From: Actinomadura sp. NAK00032
GTDB taxonomy: Bacteria; Actinomycetota; Actinomycetes; Streptosporangiales; Streptosporangiaceae
Direction of reading: 5' to 3'
Assembly (NCBI RefSeq): GCF_013364275.1
Contig: NZ_CP054932.1
Span: forward strand, 310,001-374,000
DNA: 64,000 nucleotides
Both the position numbers and the translations under genes were made by a program. The notes under the pieces are model-generated. The model was not told the DNA's origin and made no database searches. It saw only the letters and a program-made list of their open reading frames with translations. Of this stretch, positions 15,483 to 23,537 are shown one piece after another. How positions within the stretch are numbered: the first letter of the stretch is position 1; the number at the start of each line of letters is the position of its first letter.

Positions 15483-18470
15483 TTAGCCTTCGGCGGCGAC
15501 GGCGGCGCGCTCGAACGGGCTCAGCTCTGGAGCCGGCCCGCCCGCGTACTCGCGGTACTCCGGCGGCCGCGACCCGAGCGCGCCGACCAGCACCCAGCGG
15601 CGCGTCCGGACGGCCCCGATGAGGAACTCGGCGTCCGTCAGCGACCCCGCGTCCGCGGCGATCAACGCGTCGAACTCCTGCTCGGGCGCGGTCAGCGCGG
15701 CGCCGAGCGGCGTCCCCACGACGACGTCGGCGGTGCGGAGCAGGACCTCGCCGTCCGCCGCCCGCGTGCCCTCCAGATAGCCGGTGAGCTGCTCGATCCT
15801 GGCCATCGCCCGCCGCTGGTGCGCCGGGACGGCGCCGGGGTCCTCGCTCGGATCGGCGCCGCAGATCTCCGCGACGTTCTCCCGCGTCCGGGCCTCGGCC
15901 TGCGCGACCGCCTCCAGATCGCTCTCCCGGACCGACATCTCCTCCGACGCCTCGGCGCTTCGCCGGTCGAGCACCGTGGCCGTCTCCGCCGCCCGCGCGG
16001 CGGCGGCCTCCGCGTCCGCCCGCGCCCGGCCCACCGCTGCCAGCGCCGCCTCACGGGACGTCCGCGCGGCGGTCGCCCGGCCCTCGATCTCCTGCGCCAC
16101 CTGCTGCGCGGCACGCGCGCGCACACCCGACTCCGTCGCGTGCTCCACGGCCTCCGACGCCCGCCGGGCGTGCTCCTGGTGCTCGGCCCCGGCCTTCTCC
16201 CGCTCGCCCGCCAGCCACGTCAGCTCGGTGCCGAGCCGCTGCTGGGCCTCCTGCGCGTGCTTCAGGCGCGCCCCGCCCTCCGACACGAACGACGCCAGCC
16301 CCCGCCGCACCCGCTCCGCGTGCTCGGCGAGGTCCTTGGCCTCCCGCGCGCGCTTGGCCGCCTCGTCCGCCTCCCTGGTCCGCGCCTTGACCTCGGCACG
16401 CAGGCTCTTGAGATCGGACGGCGGCGACGCCACATGCAGCTTCTGGCCCAGCGTCATCTTCCTCCGGACCCCCGACAGCGCCGACTCCGCCGACACCAGC
16501 CGGTAGTAGGCGGCGTGGCCCTCGGCGGCGGCGTCCGCGTCCGCCGCCGTCAGCCGGTGCGCCTCCTCCGCCGCCCCTGGCAGCGCCTCGCGCGCCCGCG
16601 CGAGCTCATCGGTGAGGGACGCCTCCGCCTGCCGCGCGCCCTGCAACTCGGCCTGCGCCGTCTTCGCCCGCTCGTCCAACTGCGCGCACCGCGCGTAGGA
16701 CGCCTCGGCCGTCCGCGTCATGGCGGTCGCCTCGTCCGCCGCCTGATCGGCCTCCGCCTGGAGCCGGTCCGCCTCAGCGCGCGGCTCCACCAGCTCCGCC
16801 TCGGCCTCCTCCTGGACGGTTTCGAGCCGCTCCGCCTCCGCCTCGGCCTCCACCGCCGCCTGCTCGGCCTCCACGGCCATGGAGCGCGCTTCCTCAATGG
16901 CGTCCCGCAGCGCCGCCTGCTCGACCTCCAGCTCCTCGCCGCGCCGCAGATTCTCCGCCTGGACGGCCTGGAGCGCCGCCGCGTCCCGCGGCCACTGCTC
17001 CAGCCACATCAGCCCGCGCCGCAGCATCCGCACCTCGGTCTCCCAAGCCTGCCGCCACGCATCCCCGACCGGCCGCAGCGCCGCCCCCCGCACCCGACTC
17101 TCCGGCGCCGACGCCCCGGCCAACGCCTCCTCCCGCGCGCCGTCACGCAGACCTGGTTCGTCCGAAGGCGTGGTCAGTGCTTCATCCTGCGCGACATACG
17201 CGCCCTCGCCCGCCGGCACGGCCAGCGGCTCAGCCCGTGTGACGTCGGATGCGCTGTCGCCTGTTTCCGCTTGGGCCGGGGCAGCGGCCGGTGCATCGCT
17301 CTGCGCCGCGTGTGCGTCCTCGTCTGGCGGTATGGGCAGTGGTTCGGCCCGCGTGATGTCAGATGCACTGTCGTCTGCATCCGCTTGGGCCGATGTAGCG
17401 GCCGACGTCTCGCCCTGCGCGGCGTGCGTGCTCTCTTCTGGCAGCGCGGGCAGTGGTTCGGCTCTGGTGATGTCGGACGCACTGTCGTCGGCGTCCGCGT
17501 GGGGCGGTGCAGTGGCTGGCGTCTCGTCTTGCGCGGTGTGTGTGCTCTCGCCTGGGGGTGCGGGTAGTGGTTTGGCTGGTGTGGTGGCAGACGGTGCGGC
17601 AGCGTCGTCCAGGTCGTCTGGGAGTGTGGGGAGTGCTTGGACTCGGGTGGTGTCGGCGGCCGGTTCGTCTGGGAGGGCTGGCAAGGGCTCCGCTCGGGTG
17701 ACGGCGGAGGCGCTTTCGGCTGGGGTGGACGGGCCGCGTAGGGGCTTGAACTCGACCGTGCCGTGGGACCCCGGTTCTCGTACTGGCGGGGGCTCTGCGG
17801 GGGGCGGAGCGTCCTTGATGGGTGGCAATGCGCGGGTCTGGACTGATCGGGCCTCGGCTGTCTCTGGGCGTGTCTCGATCAGCAGGGAGAAGACCTCGGG
17901 GTCGTCCTCCATGGTCCGTAGGAGGTCGGCGGCCTGCTCCGGGGTGGGGGCGATGAGGAGGGCGCGCTCGTCCGATGCCGTGAGCTCCTTGATCACCTTC
18001 CGGACGGCCTCGGCCTCGGCGCCCGGTTCCACGTGGACGAGGCGCAGGGCCTCGGTCTCCTCCAGCGACGCGGGCGCGACCAGGAAGCGGGCGAGTACCT
18101 CCCAGTCGCCCGTGAGGCGCTCGTCCCGCAACGCGCGCAAGGCGGCGATGTGCGGCGCCCAGCCCACCGGTGGGGCGTCTTCGGGCGCCTCCCTGAGTCG
18201 CGCGTCGAGCTGCTCGTAGAACTCGCTCAGCGGGCCGTAGACGCTCTCGACCAGTTCGGCGCCGCCCCAGTCGGCGACGTCCGTGCCCAGCGGCGGTGTG
18301 GAACCCTCGCCGTCGAGTGGCACGGTCTCCAGCGCGGACCGGACGTCCACCTCGGGTTCGTCTTCCGGAGCGGCCTCCGCGTCGGCCGACGGCGTGGCGG
18401 GTTCTGGGGCGGCCGGTGCGTGCGTCGGGTCCTGCTCGTCCGGATCGTTGGCGTCTGCCGGCTGTTTCAC
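15483..18470 (-). CDS. Large coiled-coil protein with degenerate superfamily-1 helicase-like ends
   Basis: A 995-residue protein without signal or membrane helices. Residues 1-60 are acidic and Pro-rich. Residues about 165-200 (ERALLIAPTPEQAADLLRTM) resemble a RecA-fold strand and helix. Residues about 270-450 are low complexity with a 38-residue repeat. Residues about 480-870 are a long Ala/Glu/Arg coiled coil. The end (VVVGTPLGAAL ... EFDALIAADAGSLTDAEFLI ... RWVLVGALGSRPPEY) follows the order of motifs Ic, II and III of DNA2/UvrD-type helicases, but DEAS is replaced by AADA and GDxxQLPP by GALGSRPP. It therefore looks like a non-catalytic scaffold derived from a helicase. The overall function is unknown. 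Confidence 0.8.
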   Translation of the reverse strand: MKQPADANDPDEQDPTHAPAAPEPATPSADAEAAPEDEPEVDVRSALETVPLDGEGSTPPLGTDVADWGGAELVESVYGPLSEFYEQLDARLREAPEDAPPVGWAPHIAALRALRDERLTGDWEVLARFLVAPASLEETEALRLVHVEPGAEAEAVRKVIKELTASDERALLIAPTPEQAADLLRTMEDDPEVFSLLIETRPETAEARSVQTRALPPIKDAPPPAEPPPVREPGSHGTVEFKPLRGPSTPAESASAVTRAEPLPALPDEPAADTTRVQALPTLPDDLDDAAAPSATTPAKPLPAPPGESTHTAQDETPATAPPHADADDSASDITRAEPLPALPEESTHAAQGETSAATSAQADADDSASDITRAEPLPIPPDEDAHAAQSDAPAAAPAQAETGDSASDVTRAEPLAVPAGEGAYVAQDEALTTPSDEPGLRDGAREEALAGASAPESRVRGAALRPVGDAWRQAWETEVRMLRRGLMWLEQWPRDAAALQAVQAENLRRGEELEVEQAALRDAIEEARSMAVEAEQAAVEAEAEAERLETVQEEAEAELVEPRAEADRLQAEADQAADEATAMTRTAEASYARCAQLDERAKTAQAELQGARQAEASLTDELARAREALPGAAEEAHRLTAADADAAAEGHAAYYRLVSAESALSGVRRKMTLGQKLHVASPPSDLKSLRAEVKARTREADEAAKRAREAKDLAEHAERVRRGLASFVSEGGARLKHAQEAQQRLGTELTWLAGEREKAGAEHQEHARRASEAVEHATESGVRARAAQQVAQEIEGRATAARTSREAALAAVGRARADAEAAAARAAETATVLDRRSAEASEEMSVRESDLEAVAQAEARTRENVAEICGADPSEDPGAVPAHQRRAMARIEQLTGYLEGTRAADGEVLLRTADVVVGTPLGAALTAPEQEFDALIAADAGSLTDAEFLIGAVRTRRWVLVGALGSRPPEYREYAGGPAPELSPFERAAVAAEG
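17190..17590 (-). repeat. 114-bp in-frame tandem repeat inside the coiled-coil gene
   Basis: Matching segments start at about 17227, 17341 and 17455, exactly 114 bp apart, and encode a 38-residue unit of the form SASDITRAEPLP..P-E..HAAQ..A...AQADADD. A fourth, more diverged unit precedes them in the protein. The repeat is Pro/Ala/Asp-rich and probably disordered. Copies differ at many third positions, so the array is not very recent. Confidence 0.8.
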
Positions 18471-18549
18471 GACTTCATCCCGTCCCAGATCGACCCTCCG
18501 GGGCCCTTTTTCCCCTTCTGCAGAGGACTAACGTCTCACAGGTCAAGGA

Positions 18550-19542
18550 TCAGCGGTGGCCCGCGAGGGCGGCGTGGTGATCTTCACCGGGGCGGGGTTC
18601 GGGGTCGGGGTGGACGACGGCGCCGGACAGGCGCGGCAGCGCGTGCAGCAGGCTGTGCTCGGCGTCCACGGCCACCTTGTGGGCCCGGACGACGGTGCTG
18701 GCGGGGTCGACGACGACGTCGCATTCGGCGCGCAGATTGTGGCCGATCCAACGGAGGCGGACGTCGCCCACGGACAGGACGCCCGGGGTGGCGGCGAGGG
18801 CGGCTTCGGCGCGGTCGACGAGGTCCGGGTCCACAGCGTCCATCAGGCGGCGCCACACTTCGCGGGCCGTCTGCCAGAGGAGGAACGAGATCGCGACGGT
18901 GATGAGCAAGCCCACTACCGGGTCGGCCCAGGGGGCGCCCAGGGCGATGCCCACGGCCCCCAGGAGGACGGCCAGGGAAGCGAAGCCGTCCGTGCGGGCG
19001 TGGAGGCCGTCTGCGACGAGGGCGGCCGAGCCTATGCGGCGTCCTACACGGATGCGGTAGCGGGCCACGAGTTCGTTGCCCAGGAAGCCCACCAAGGCGG
19101 CGCCGACCACAGCGGGCAGATGGTCCACAGGCTGTGGATGAGCCAGCCGCTCAATGGCCGCGTAGCCCGCGATGACACAGGACGCGGCGATCGCCAGCAC
19201 GATGACGACGCCGGCGAGGTCTTCGGCACGCCCGTAGCCGTAGGTGTAGCGGCGTGTAGGCGGGCGCCTGCCGAGGAGGAACGCGATCCCCAGCGGGACG
19301 GCCGTCAGCGCGTCCGCCGCGTTGTGGAGGGTGTCGCCCAGGAGCGCCACCGAGCCGGTGAGCGCGACCACCGCCGCTTGGAGGACGGTGGTCGCGCCCA
19401 GGCCCGCGAGTGAGATCCACAGGGCGCGCAGGCCCTGCGCGCTGGCCTCCAGTGCCGAGTCCACCTTGTCGGCCGCCTCGTGGGAGTGCGGACGCAAACC
19501 GTGCCCGTGGCCGTGCCCGTGCCCGTGGCTGTGCTTCCTCAT
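18550..19542 (-). CDS. Cation diffusion facilitator (zinc-type exporter)
   Basis: A 330-residue CDF transporter. The N-terminus is a His-rich metal-binding string (HSHGHGHGHGHG then HSH). Six membrane helices follow, with the metal site pattern HNAAD in TM2 and HARTD in TM5, characteristic of zinc/cadmium-type members. The C-terminal 80 residues form the cytoplasmic ferredoxin-like domain (VLSVGDVRLRWIGHNLRAECDVVVD). It should export Zn2+ or a similar ion by proton antiport. The start at 19542 is followed at once by the His-rich run; a longer frame exists upstream but overlaps the next gene out of homology. Confidence 0.93.
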   Translation of the reverse strand: MRKHSHGHGHGHGHGLRPHSHEAADKVDSALEASAQGLRALWISLAGLGATTVLQAAVVALTGSVALLGDTLHNAADALTAVPLGIAFLLGRRPPTRRYTYGYGRAEDLAGVVIVLAIAASCVIAGYAAIERLAHPQPVDHLPAVVGAALVGFLGNELVARYRIRVGRRIGSAALVADGLHARTDGFASLAVLLGAVGIALGAPWADPVVGLLITVAISFLLWQTAREVWRRLMDAVDPDLVDRAEAALAATPGVLSVGDVRLRWIGHNLRAECDVVVDPASTVVRAHKVAVDAEHSLLHALPRLSGAVVHPDPEPRPGEDHHAALAGHR

Positions 19543-19616
19543 AGGTCCACGATGAACCACGAATCCCGTTGCAGCACCTCGACAACTGCGCTGTCGTCGC
19601 AGGTACGCGGCCTGTG

Positions 19617-20633
19617 TCAGTGCGGGTTCGTCGCCAGTAGCTCCGCCAGGAGGTCGTCCAGGGTGACGATGCCCGCGAACTCGCCGCGCTCGTCGTTCAC
19701 CACGGCGAGCTGGGCGCGGTCGCGGCGCATGCGGCTGACCGCGTCCAGGACGGTCGTCTCCGCCGTCAGGACGGGCGCCGGGTGCGCCAGGTCGTCGGCG
19801 CGGCGGTCCCCGTCCGGCTCGGTGATGGCGGCCCGGACGTGCACGATGCCGGTCATCGCCCCGTCCCCGGACCGGACGAGCAGCCGGTTGTGGCCGCTCG
19901 CGGTGGCGGTCCGGCGGATCTGCGCGGCGGTCGCGTCCGCGCCGATCGTCGTGACGGACGTGGCGGGCACGACGAGCCGCCCGACGGTCGCCTCCCGGGC
20001 GGAGATGGCGCGGCGGAGCAGCTCGTGGTCGTGCCGCCCGATGAGGCCGAGGCGGCGCGACTCGCCGACCAGGTGGCTGAGCCGGGCCGGGTCGGTGTGG
20101 CTGTCCAGCTCGTCCTTGGGCGTGACGCGGAAGAGCCGCAGCAGCGCGTTCGTCGTCGCGTTCAGCGACGACAGGATCGGCCGCGACACCTTCGCGAACG
20201 CGCGGAACGGCAGCGCCAGGATCAGCGCCGACCGCTCCGGGTGCGCGATCGCCCACGACTTCGGCGCCATCTCCCCGATGACCATGTGCAGGAACGTCAC
20301 CACGGCGAGCGCGGTGCCGAGCGCGATGGCCGTGACGCCCGCCTCGGGGACGCCGAGGGCGTGCAGCGGCGGTTCGAGGAAGTGCTCGAACGCGGGCTCG
20401 GTGACGATCGCGAGGCCCAGCGAGCACATCGTGATGCCGAACTGCGCTCCGGCGAGCATCAGCGACAGCTCCCGGACGCCCGCGACGGCGGCGACGGCGG
20501 GGCGGCTGCCCTTGGCGGCGGCGCGTTCCAGCTGCCCGCGGTTGGCGGCGACGAGCGCGAACTCGGCCGCGACGAAGAAGCCGTTCCCGAGCAGCAGCAG
20601 GACGGTGATCAGCAGCGACGGCAGCGGGCTCAT
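19617..20633 (-). CDS. CNNM/CorC-type protein with CBS domains (second of pair)
   Basis: A 338-residue protein of the hemolysin-C/CNNM family. The N-terminal DUF21 domain has three or four helices and the segments GNGFFVAAEFALVAANR and AGAQFGITMCSLGLAIVTEP. Two CBS motifs follow (VVPATSVTTIG ... ; HPAPVLTAETTVLDAVSRMR ... GIVTLDDLLAELL). It lacks the C-terminal CorC_HlyC domain found in its upstream partner, so it is the short form. The start overlaps the stop of the partner by four bases. Such proteins are linked to Mg2+/Co2+ transport; a heteromer with the partner is an inference from the tandem arrangement. Confidence 0.9.
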   Translation of the reverse strand: MSPLPSLLITVLLLLGNGFFVAAEFALVAANRGQLERAAAKGSRPAVAAVAGVRELSLMLAGAQFGITMCSLGLAIVTEPAFEHFLEPPLHALGVPEAGVTAIALGTALAVVTFLHMVIGEMAPKSWAIAHPERSALILALPFRAFAKVSRPILSSLNATTNALLRLFRVTPKDELDSHTDPARLSHLVGESRRLGLIGRHDHELLRRAISAREATVGRLVVPATSVTTIGADATAAQIRRTATASGHNRLLVRSGDGAMTGIVHVRAAITEPDGDRRADDLAHPAPVLTAETTVLDAVSRMRRDRAQLAVVNDERGEFAGIVTLDDLLAELLATNPH

Positions 20634-21976
20634 GACACCTCCACCGACGGCGAGCGCGGCGCCGGGACGGCCGCCGGGGCCGTCCTGATCAGGATCTTCT
20701 CGGCGACGCGGCGGGCCAGGCTGACGACCTCCAGCTCGACGGAGCCGCTGTCGAGGGCGACGGTGAGGCGGTCGCCGGCGCGCGGGAGGCGGCGCAGCTC
20801 GGCCATGACGAGCCCGCCGATGGTGTCGTAGGCGTCGCCCTCCGGCAGGCCGAGCCCGGTGAGTCGGCCGACCTCGTCGATGCGCATGCCGGCGTCGACG
20901 AGCCAGGACCCGTCCGGCCCGGACGTCGGGACGACCTCGAACCCGTCGGTCTCGTCGGTGATCTCGCCGACCAGCTCCTCGGCGACGTCCTCGAAGGTGA
21001 GGATGCCGGCGAGGCCGCCGTACTCGTCCACGACGCAGGCGAACTCCTGCCGGGAGTCGCGCATGTGCTCGATGACCCCGTACAGCGGCTGGCTGCCGGG
21101 GACGAGCAGCGCGGGGCGGGCGATCTCGCCGACCGGGGTGGCCGGGTCGAGGGTGTCGTCGGCGACCTCGCGGACGCCCGCGACGCCGACGACGTCGTCG
21201 ACCTCCGTCCCGTAGACGGGGTAGGCGCTGTGCCCGGTCTCCCGGATCAGCGCGATCAACTCGCCGACGGGCGCGGTCGAGGGCAGCGCGCGGACCTGCG
21301 GGCGCGGCACCATGACCTCGTCGGCCGTCAGGTCGCCGAAGGACAGGGCCCGGTCGAGCAGGCCGGACAGGTCGGCGGGCAGGTGCCCGGTGCTGCTCGA
21401 CCTGCCGATGATGTCGCCGAGCTCCTCCAGCGTCGCTCCGCTGTGCAGCTCCTCCACGGGCTCGACGCCCACGGCGCGCAGCAGCCGCTCGGCGGCGCGG
21501 TCGAACAGCCGGATGATGGGGCCCGCGACCGTCAGGTACACGAGGGTGGACGACGCCAGAGCGCGCGCGAGCGACTCCGCCCGCGCCAGCGCGAGGTTCT
21601 TGGGGAACAGCTCGCCCAGAAGCATCTGGATGAGCGTCGCCAGGACGAAGCCCGTCGCGAGTGCGATCGCGCCAGTGGCGCCTACGGGGACGCCCAGCAC
21701 CTCAAGCAGCGGCTGTATCAGCTCTGCGAGGGCGGGCTTGGCGATGAAGCCGACGACCAGAGTCGTCATCGTGATGCCGAGCTGCGCGCCCGACAGCATG
21801 AACGACACCCGGCTGATGACCTTCAGCGCTCTCTTGGCGGACGTGTCGCCGCTCTCGGCGGCCTGCTCCAGGGTCGCGCGGTCCGCGGCGACGTAGGCGA
21901 ACTCCTGGGCGACGAAGTACCCGGTGGCGGCGGTGAGAAGGATCACCGCGAGCACTCCCAGCACCGCGGTCAGCAT
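20630..21976 (-). CDS. CNNM/CorC-type protein with DUF21, CBS pair and CorC_HlyC domain (first of pair)
   Basis: A 448-residue family member with the full domain set. DUF21 covers residues about 5-200 (AATGYFVAQEFAYVAADR, GAQLGITMTTLVVGF). The CBS pair covers about 215-335 (MVPRPQVRALPSTAPVGEL ... FACVVDEYGGLAGILTFEDVAEELVGEI). The last 80 residues are the transporter-associated domain (DGSWLVDAGMRIDEVGRL ... AELRRLPRAGDRL). It lies at the head of a coupled two-gene unit. The family is tied to magnesium and cobalt efflux or its regulation. Confidence 0.92.
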   Translation of the reverse strand: MLTAVLGVLAVILLTAATGYFVAQEFAYVAADRATLEQAAESGDTSAKRALKVISRVSFMLSGAQLGITMTTLVVGFIAKPALAELIQPLLEVLGVPVGATGAIALATGFVLATLIQMLLGELFPKNLALARAESLARALASSTLVYLTVAGPIIRLFDRAAERLLRAVGVEPVEELHSGATLEELGDIIGRSSSTGHLPADLSGLLDRALSFGDLTADEVMVPRPQVRALPSTAPVGELIALIRETGHSAYPVYGTEVDDVVGVAGVREVADDTLDPATPVGEIARPALLVPGSQPLYGVIEHMRDSRQEFACVVDEYGGLAGILTFEDVAEELVGEITDETDGFEVVPTSGPDGSWLVDAGMRIDEVGRLTGLGLPEGDAYDTIGGLVMAELRRLPRAGDRLTVALDSGSVELEVVSLARRVAEKILIRTAPAAVPAPRSPSVEVS

Positions 21977-22322
21977 GGGGCACCGGGTCTATGACTGGGG
22001 TCCGACACTGCGGACTCACCACTCCTCTCGTAGACGGACTACCTGTCGTAACGTCACTTCGGTCAACGACGTTCCCGGTCCAAAGGGTACGGCTCGGCGC
22101 CCGCCCGCGCCTTGCCGCGTGCGCACGGCTTGCGCCGCGGGCATGGGCGAAAGCACCTTGTCTGGGTTAGTGTCACGGATCACACTTGTATGCGAGCGAA
22201 CGTCCGATAGTGGTCCGGTCCGTGCTCCCAGACCGGCACCGCCGAAGGGCATGCTCGGGGGGACCGGAGAAGCGAACGCGGGGCAGACGTTGGACCAGAG
22301 CGGGGCCGGGGCCGCCGCGCCC
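21977..22322. other. Divergent intergenic region before the PknG operon
   Basis: It should contain promoters for the CNNM pair (leftward) and the pknG operon (rightward). AGTGT-8 nt-ACACT (22169-22186) is a 5-bp inverted repeat near the likely rightward promoter. No gene is supported between the two starts, although the first gene of the rightward operon could begin earlier, at 22251. Confidence 0.45.
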
Positions 22323-23537
22323 ATGAGTCGTGAAGGCGTCGACCATGCCCTCCGCACGCTCCGCGACGAGCGCGAGCGCATCGCCGCGTCCCTGGTCGAA
22401 CTCGACCGCCAGCCCGGCGTCCGGCTGCTGACGGGCGCGCGGCTCACCGGCGAGACATGGCGCCGCTGGGAGGACGCGCAGGCCCGGCTGACGACGCTGT
22501 GGCGGCTCTTCGACGCCTACCAGAGCGTCCTGGACGAGGCGTGCGAGCTGCGCGAACGCTCGGCCCGGCCGGACGCGGCGACGCTGACGGAGCTGTCCGG
22601 GCTGCTGTCGGGATGCTCGGTGGAACTGCCCGACGGGGAGATCCCGCTGGAGCACCGCACGCTGCTCGGGCCGCAGGAGGAACGGATCACGTTGGACGAG
22701 GCCGTCGCGATGATGTCGGACGCGTACGAGTTCGTCGCGGGGGAGGTCGCCGCCGCCGACGCGGCCTGGACGGTCCTGCTGGTGCCGCTGGAGGAGGCCG
22801 AGGAGAGCTGGCGGGCCGCGACGCGGCTCGCGCACACGCTGGACGGCACCCGCCACCCCGAGCTGGACCGGGTCGGCCGGGAACTGACCGCGCTCGGCCG
22901 CGTCGTCCGCACCGACCCGCTGTCGCTCGTCCGCGACGGCCGCCCCGACACCGCCCGCCTCGACCGCGTCCGCACCGTGCTGACCGCGCTCGGCGACGAG
23001 CTCGCCGGGGTCGCCCGGATGCGGGACGAGTACGCCGACCTCGTCGCCCGGATCACGGCCGTGATCGAGGAGACGGAGGAGACCGGGCGGCGGGCCCTCG
23101 ACACCTACGCGACCGTCCTCGCCAAGATCCACTCGCCGAACCTGCCGGCGCCGCCGGAGGGCCTCGGCGCGGCCCTGCGCGACCGGCTCGCCGCCCTCGA
23201 ACGGCTCCGCGAGGCGGGCCGCTGGGTGGAGATGGCGGGCCGCTTCGCCGAGCTGGAGCGCGCCGCCGAGGACGCGCTGGAACGGGCACGCGGTGAGCTG
23301 CGTCTCAGTGCCGGCCTGCTGGACCGGCGCGGCGAGCTGCGCGGCCGCCTCGAGGCGTACCGCGCGAAGGCGGCCCGGCTCGGCCTGGCCGAGGACGAGC
23401 TGCTCACCGGCCTGTACGGGGAGGCCCGCGAAGTGCTGTGGACGGCCCCCTGCGACCTGCGCCGCGCGACGGCGCTGCTGGCCGAGTACCAGCGGGCGAT
23501 CAGGGTGACCGAGACCGAGACGGGGACGCGGCGATGA
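22323..23537 (+). CDS. Helical protein of unknown function, first gene of the PknG operon
   Basis: A soluble, almost entirely alpha-helical protein of about 404 residues with many heptad-like Leu/Ala/Glu/Arg stretches (for example residues 1-60, 180-290 and 300-400). No enzymatic motif, zinc site or membrane segment is seen. Starts at 22251, 22290 (TTG) and 22323 are all possible; 22323 (MSREGVDHALRTL) begins at the start of the regular helical pattern. Its stop overlaps the ATG of pknG in ATGA, so the two are translationally coupled. This coupling suggests a partner or scaffold for the kinase. I do not recognise the family. Confidence 0.75.
   Translation: MSREGVDHALRTLRDERERIAASLVELDRQPGVRLLTGARLTGETWRRWEDAQARLTTLWRLFDAYQSVLDEACELRERSARPDAATLTELSGLLSGCSVELPDGEIPLEHRTLLGPQEERITLDEAVAMMSDAYEFVAGEVAAADAAWTVLLVPLEEAEESWRAATRLAHTLDGTRHPELDRVGRELTALGRVVRTDPLSLVRDGRPDTARLDRVRTVLTALGDELAGVARMRDEYADLVARITAVIEETEETGRRALDTYATVLAKIHSPNLPAPPEGLGAALRDRLAALERLREAGRWVEMAGRFAELERAAEDALERARGELRLSAGLLDRRGELRGRLEAYRAKAARLGLAEDELLTGLYGEAREVLWTAPCDLRRATALLAEYQRAIRVTETETGTRR

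Noticed and set aside
15435..17567. 710-codon plus-strand frame opposite the coiled-coil gene
   Set aside because: It is Arg/Leu-rich without any motif. The minus-strand frame shows coiled-coil periodicity, a repeat array in phase and helicase-like motifs.
17190..17590. Regular 114-bp repeats as a CRISPR array
   Set aside because: The repeats are contiguous without unique spacers, in frame, and far longer than CRISPR repeats.
22169..22186. CRP/GlxR-type site AGTGTCACGGATCACACT
   Set aside because: The half-sites resemble the motif but the spacer is too short for the TGTGA-N6-TCACA consensus, so it is listed only as a weak inverted repeat.
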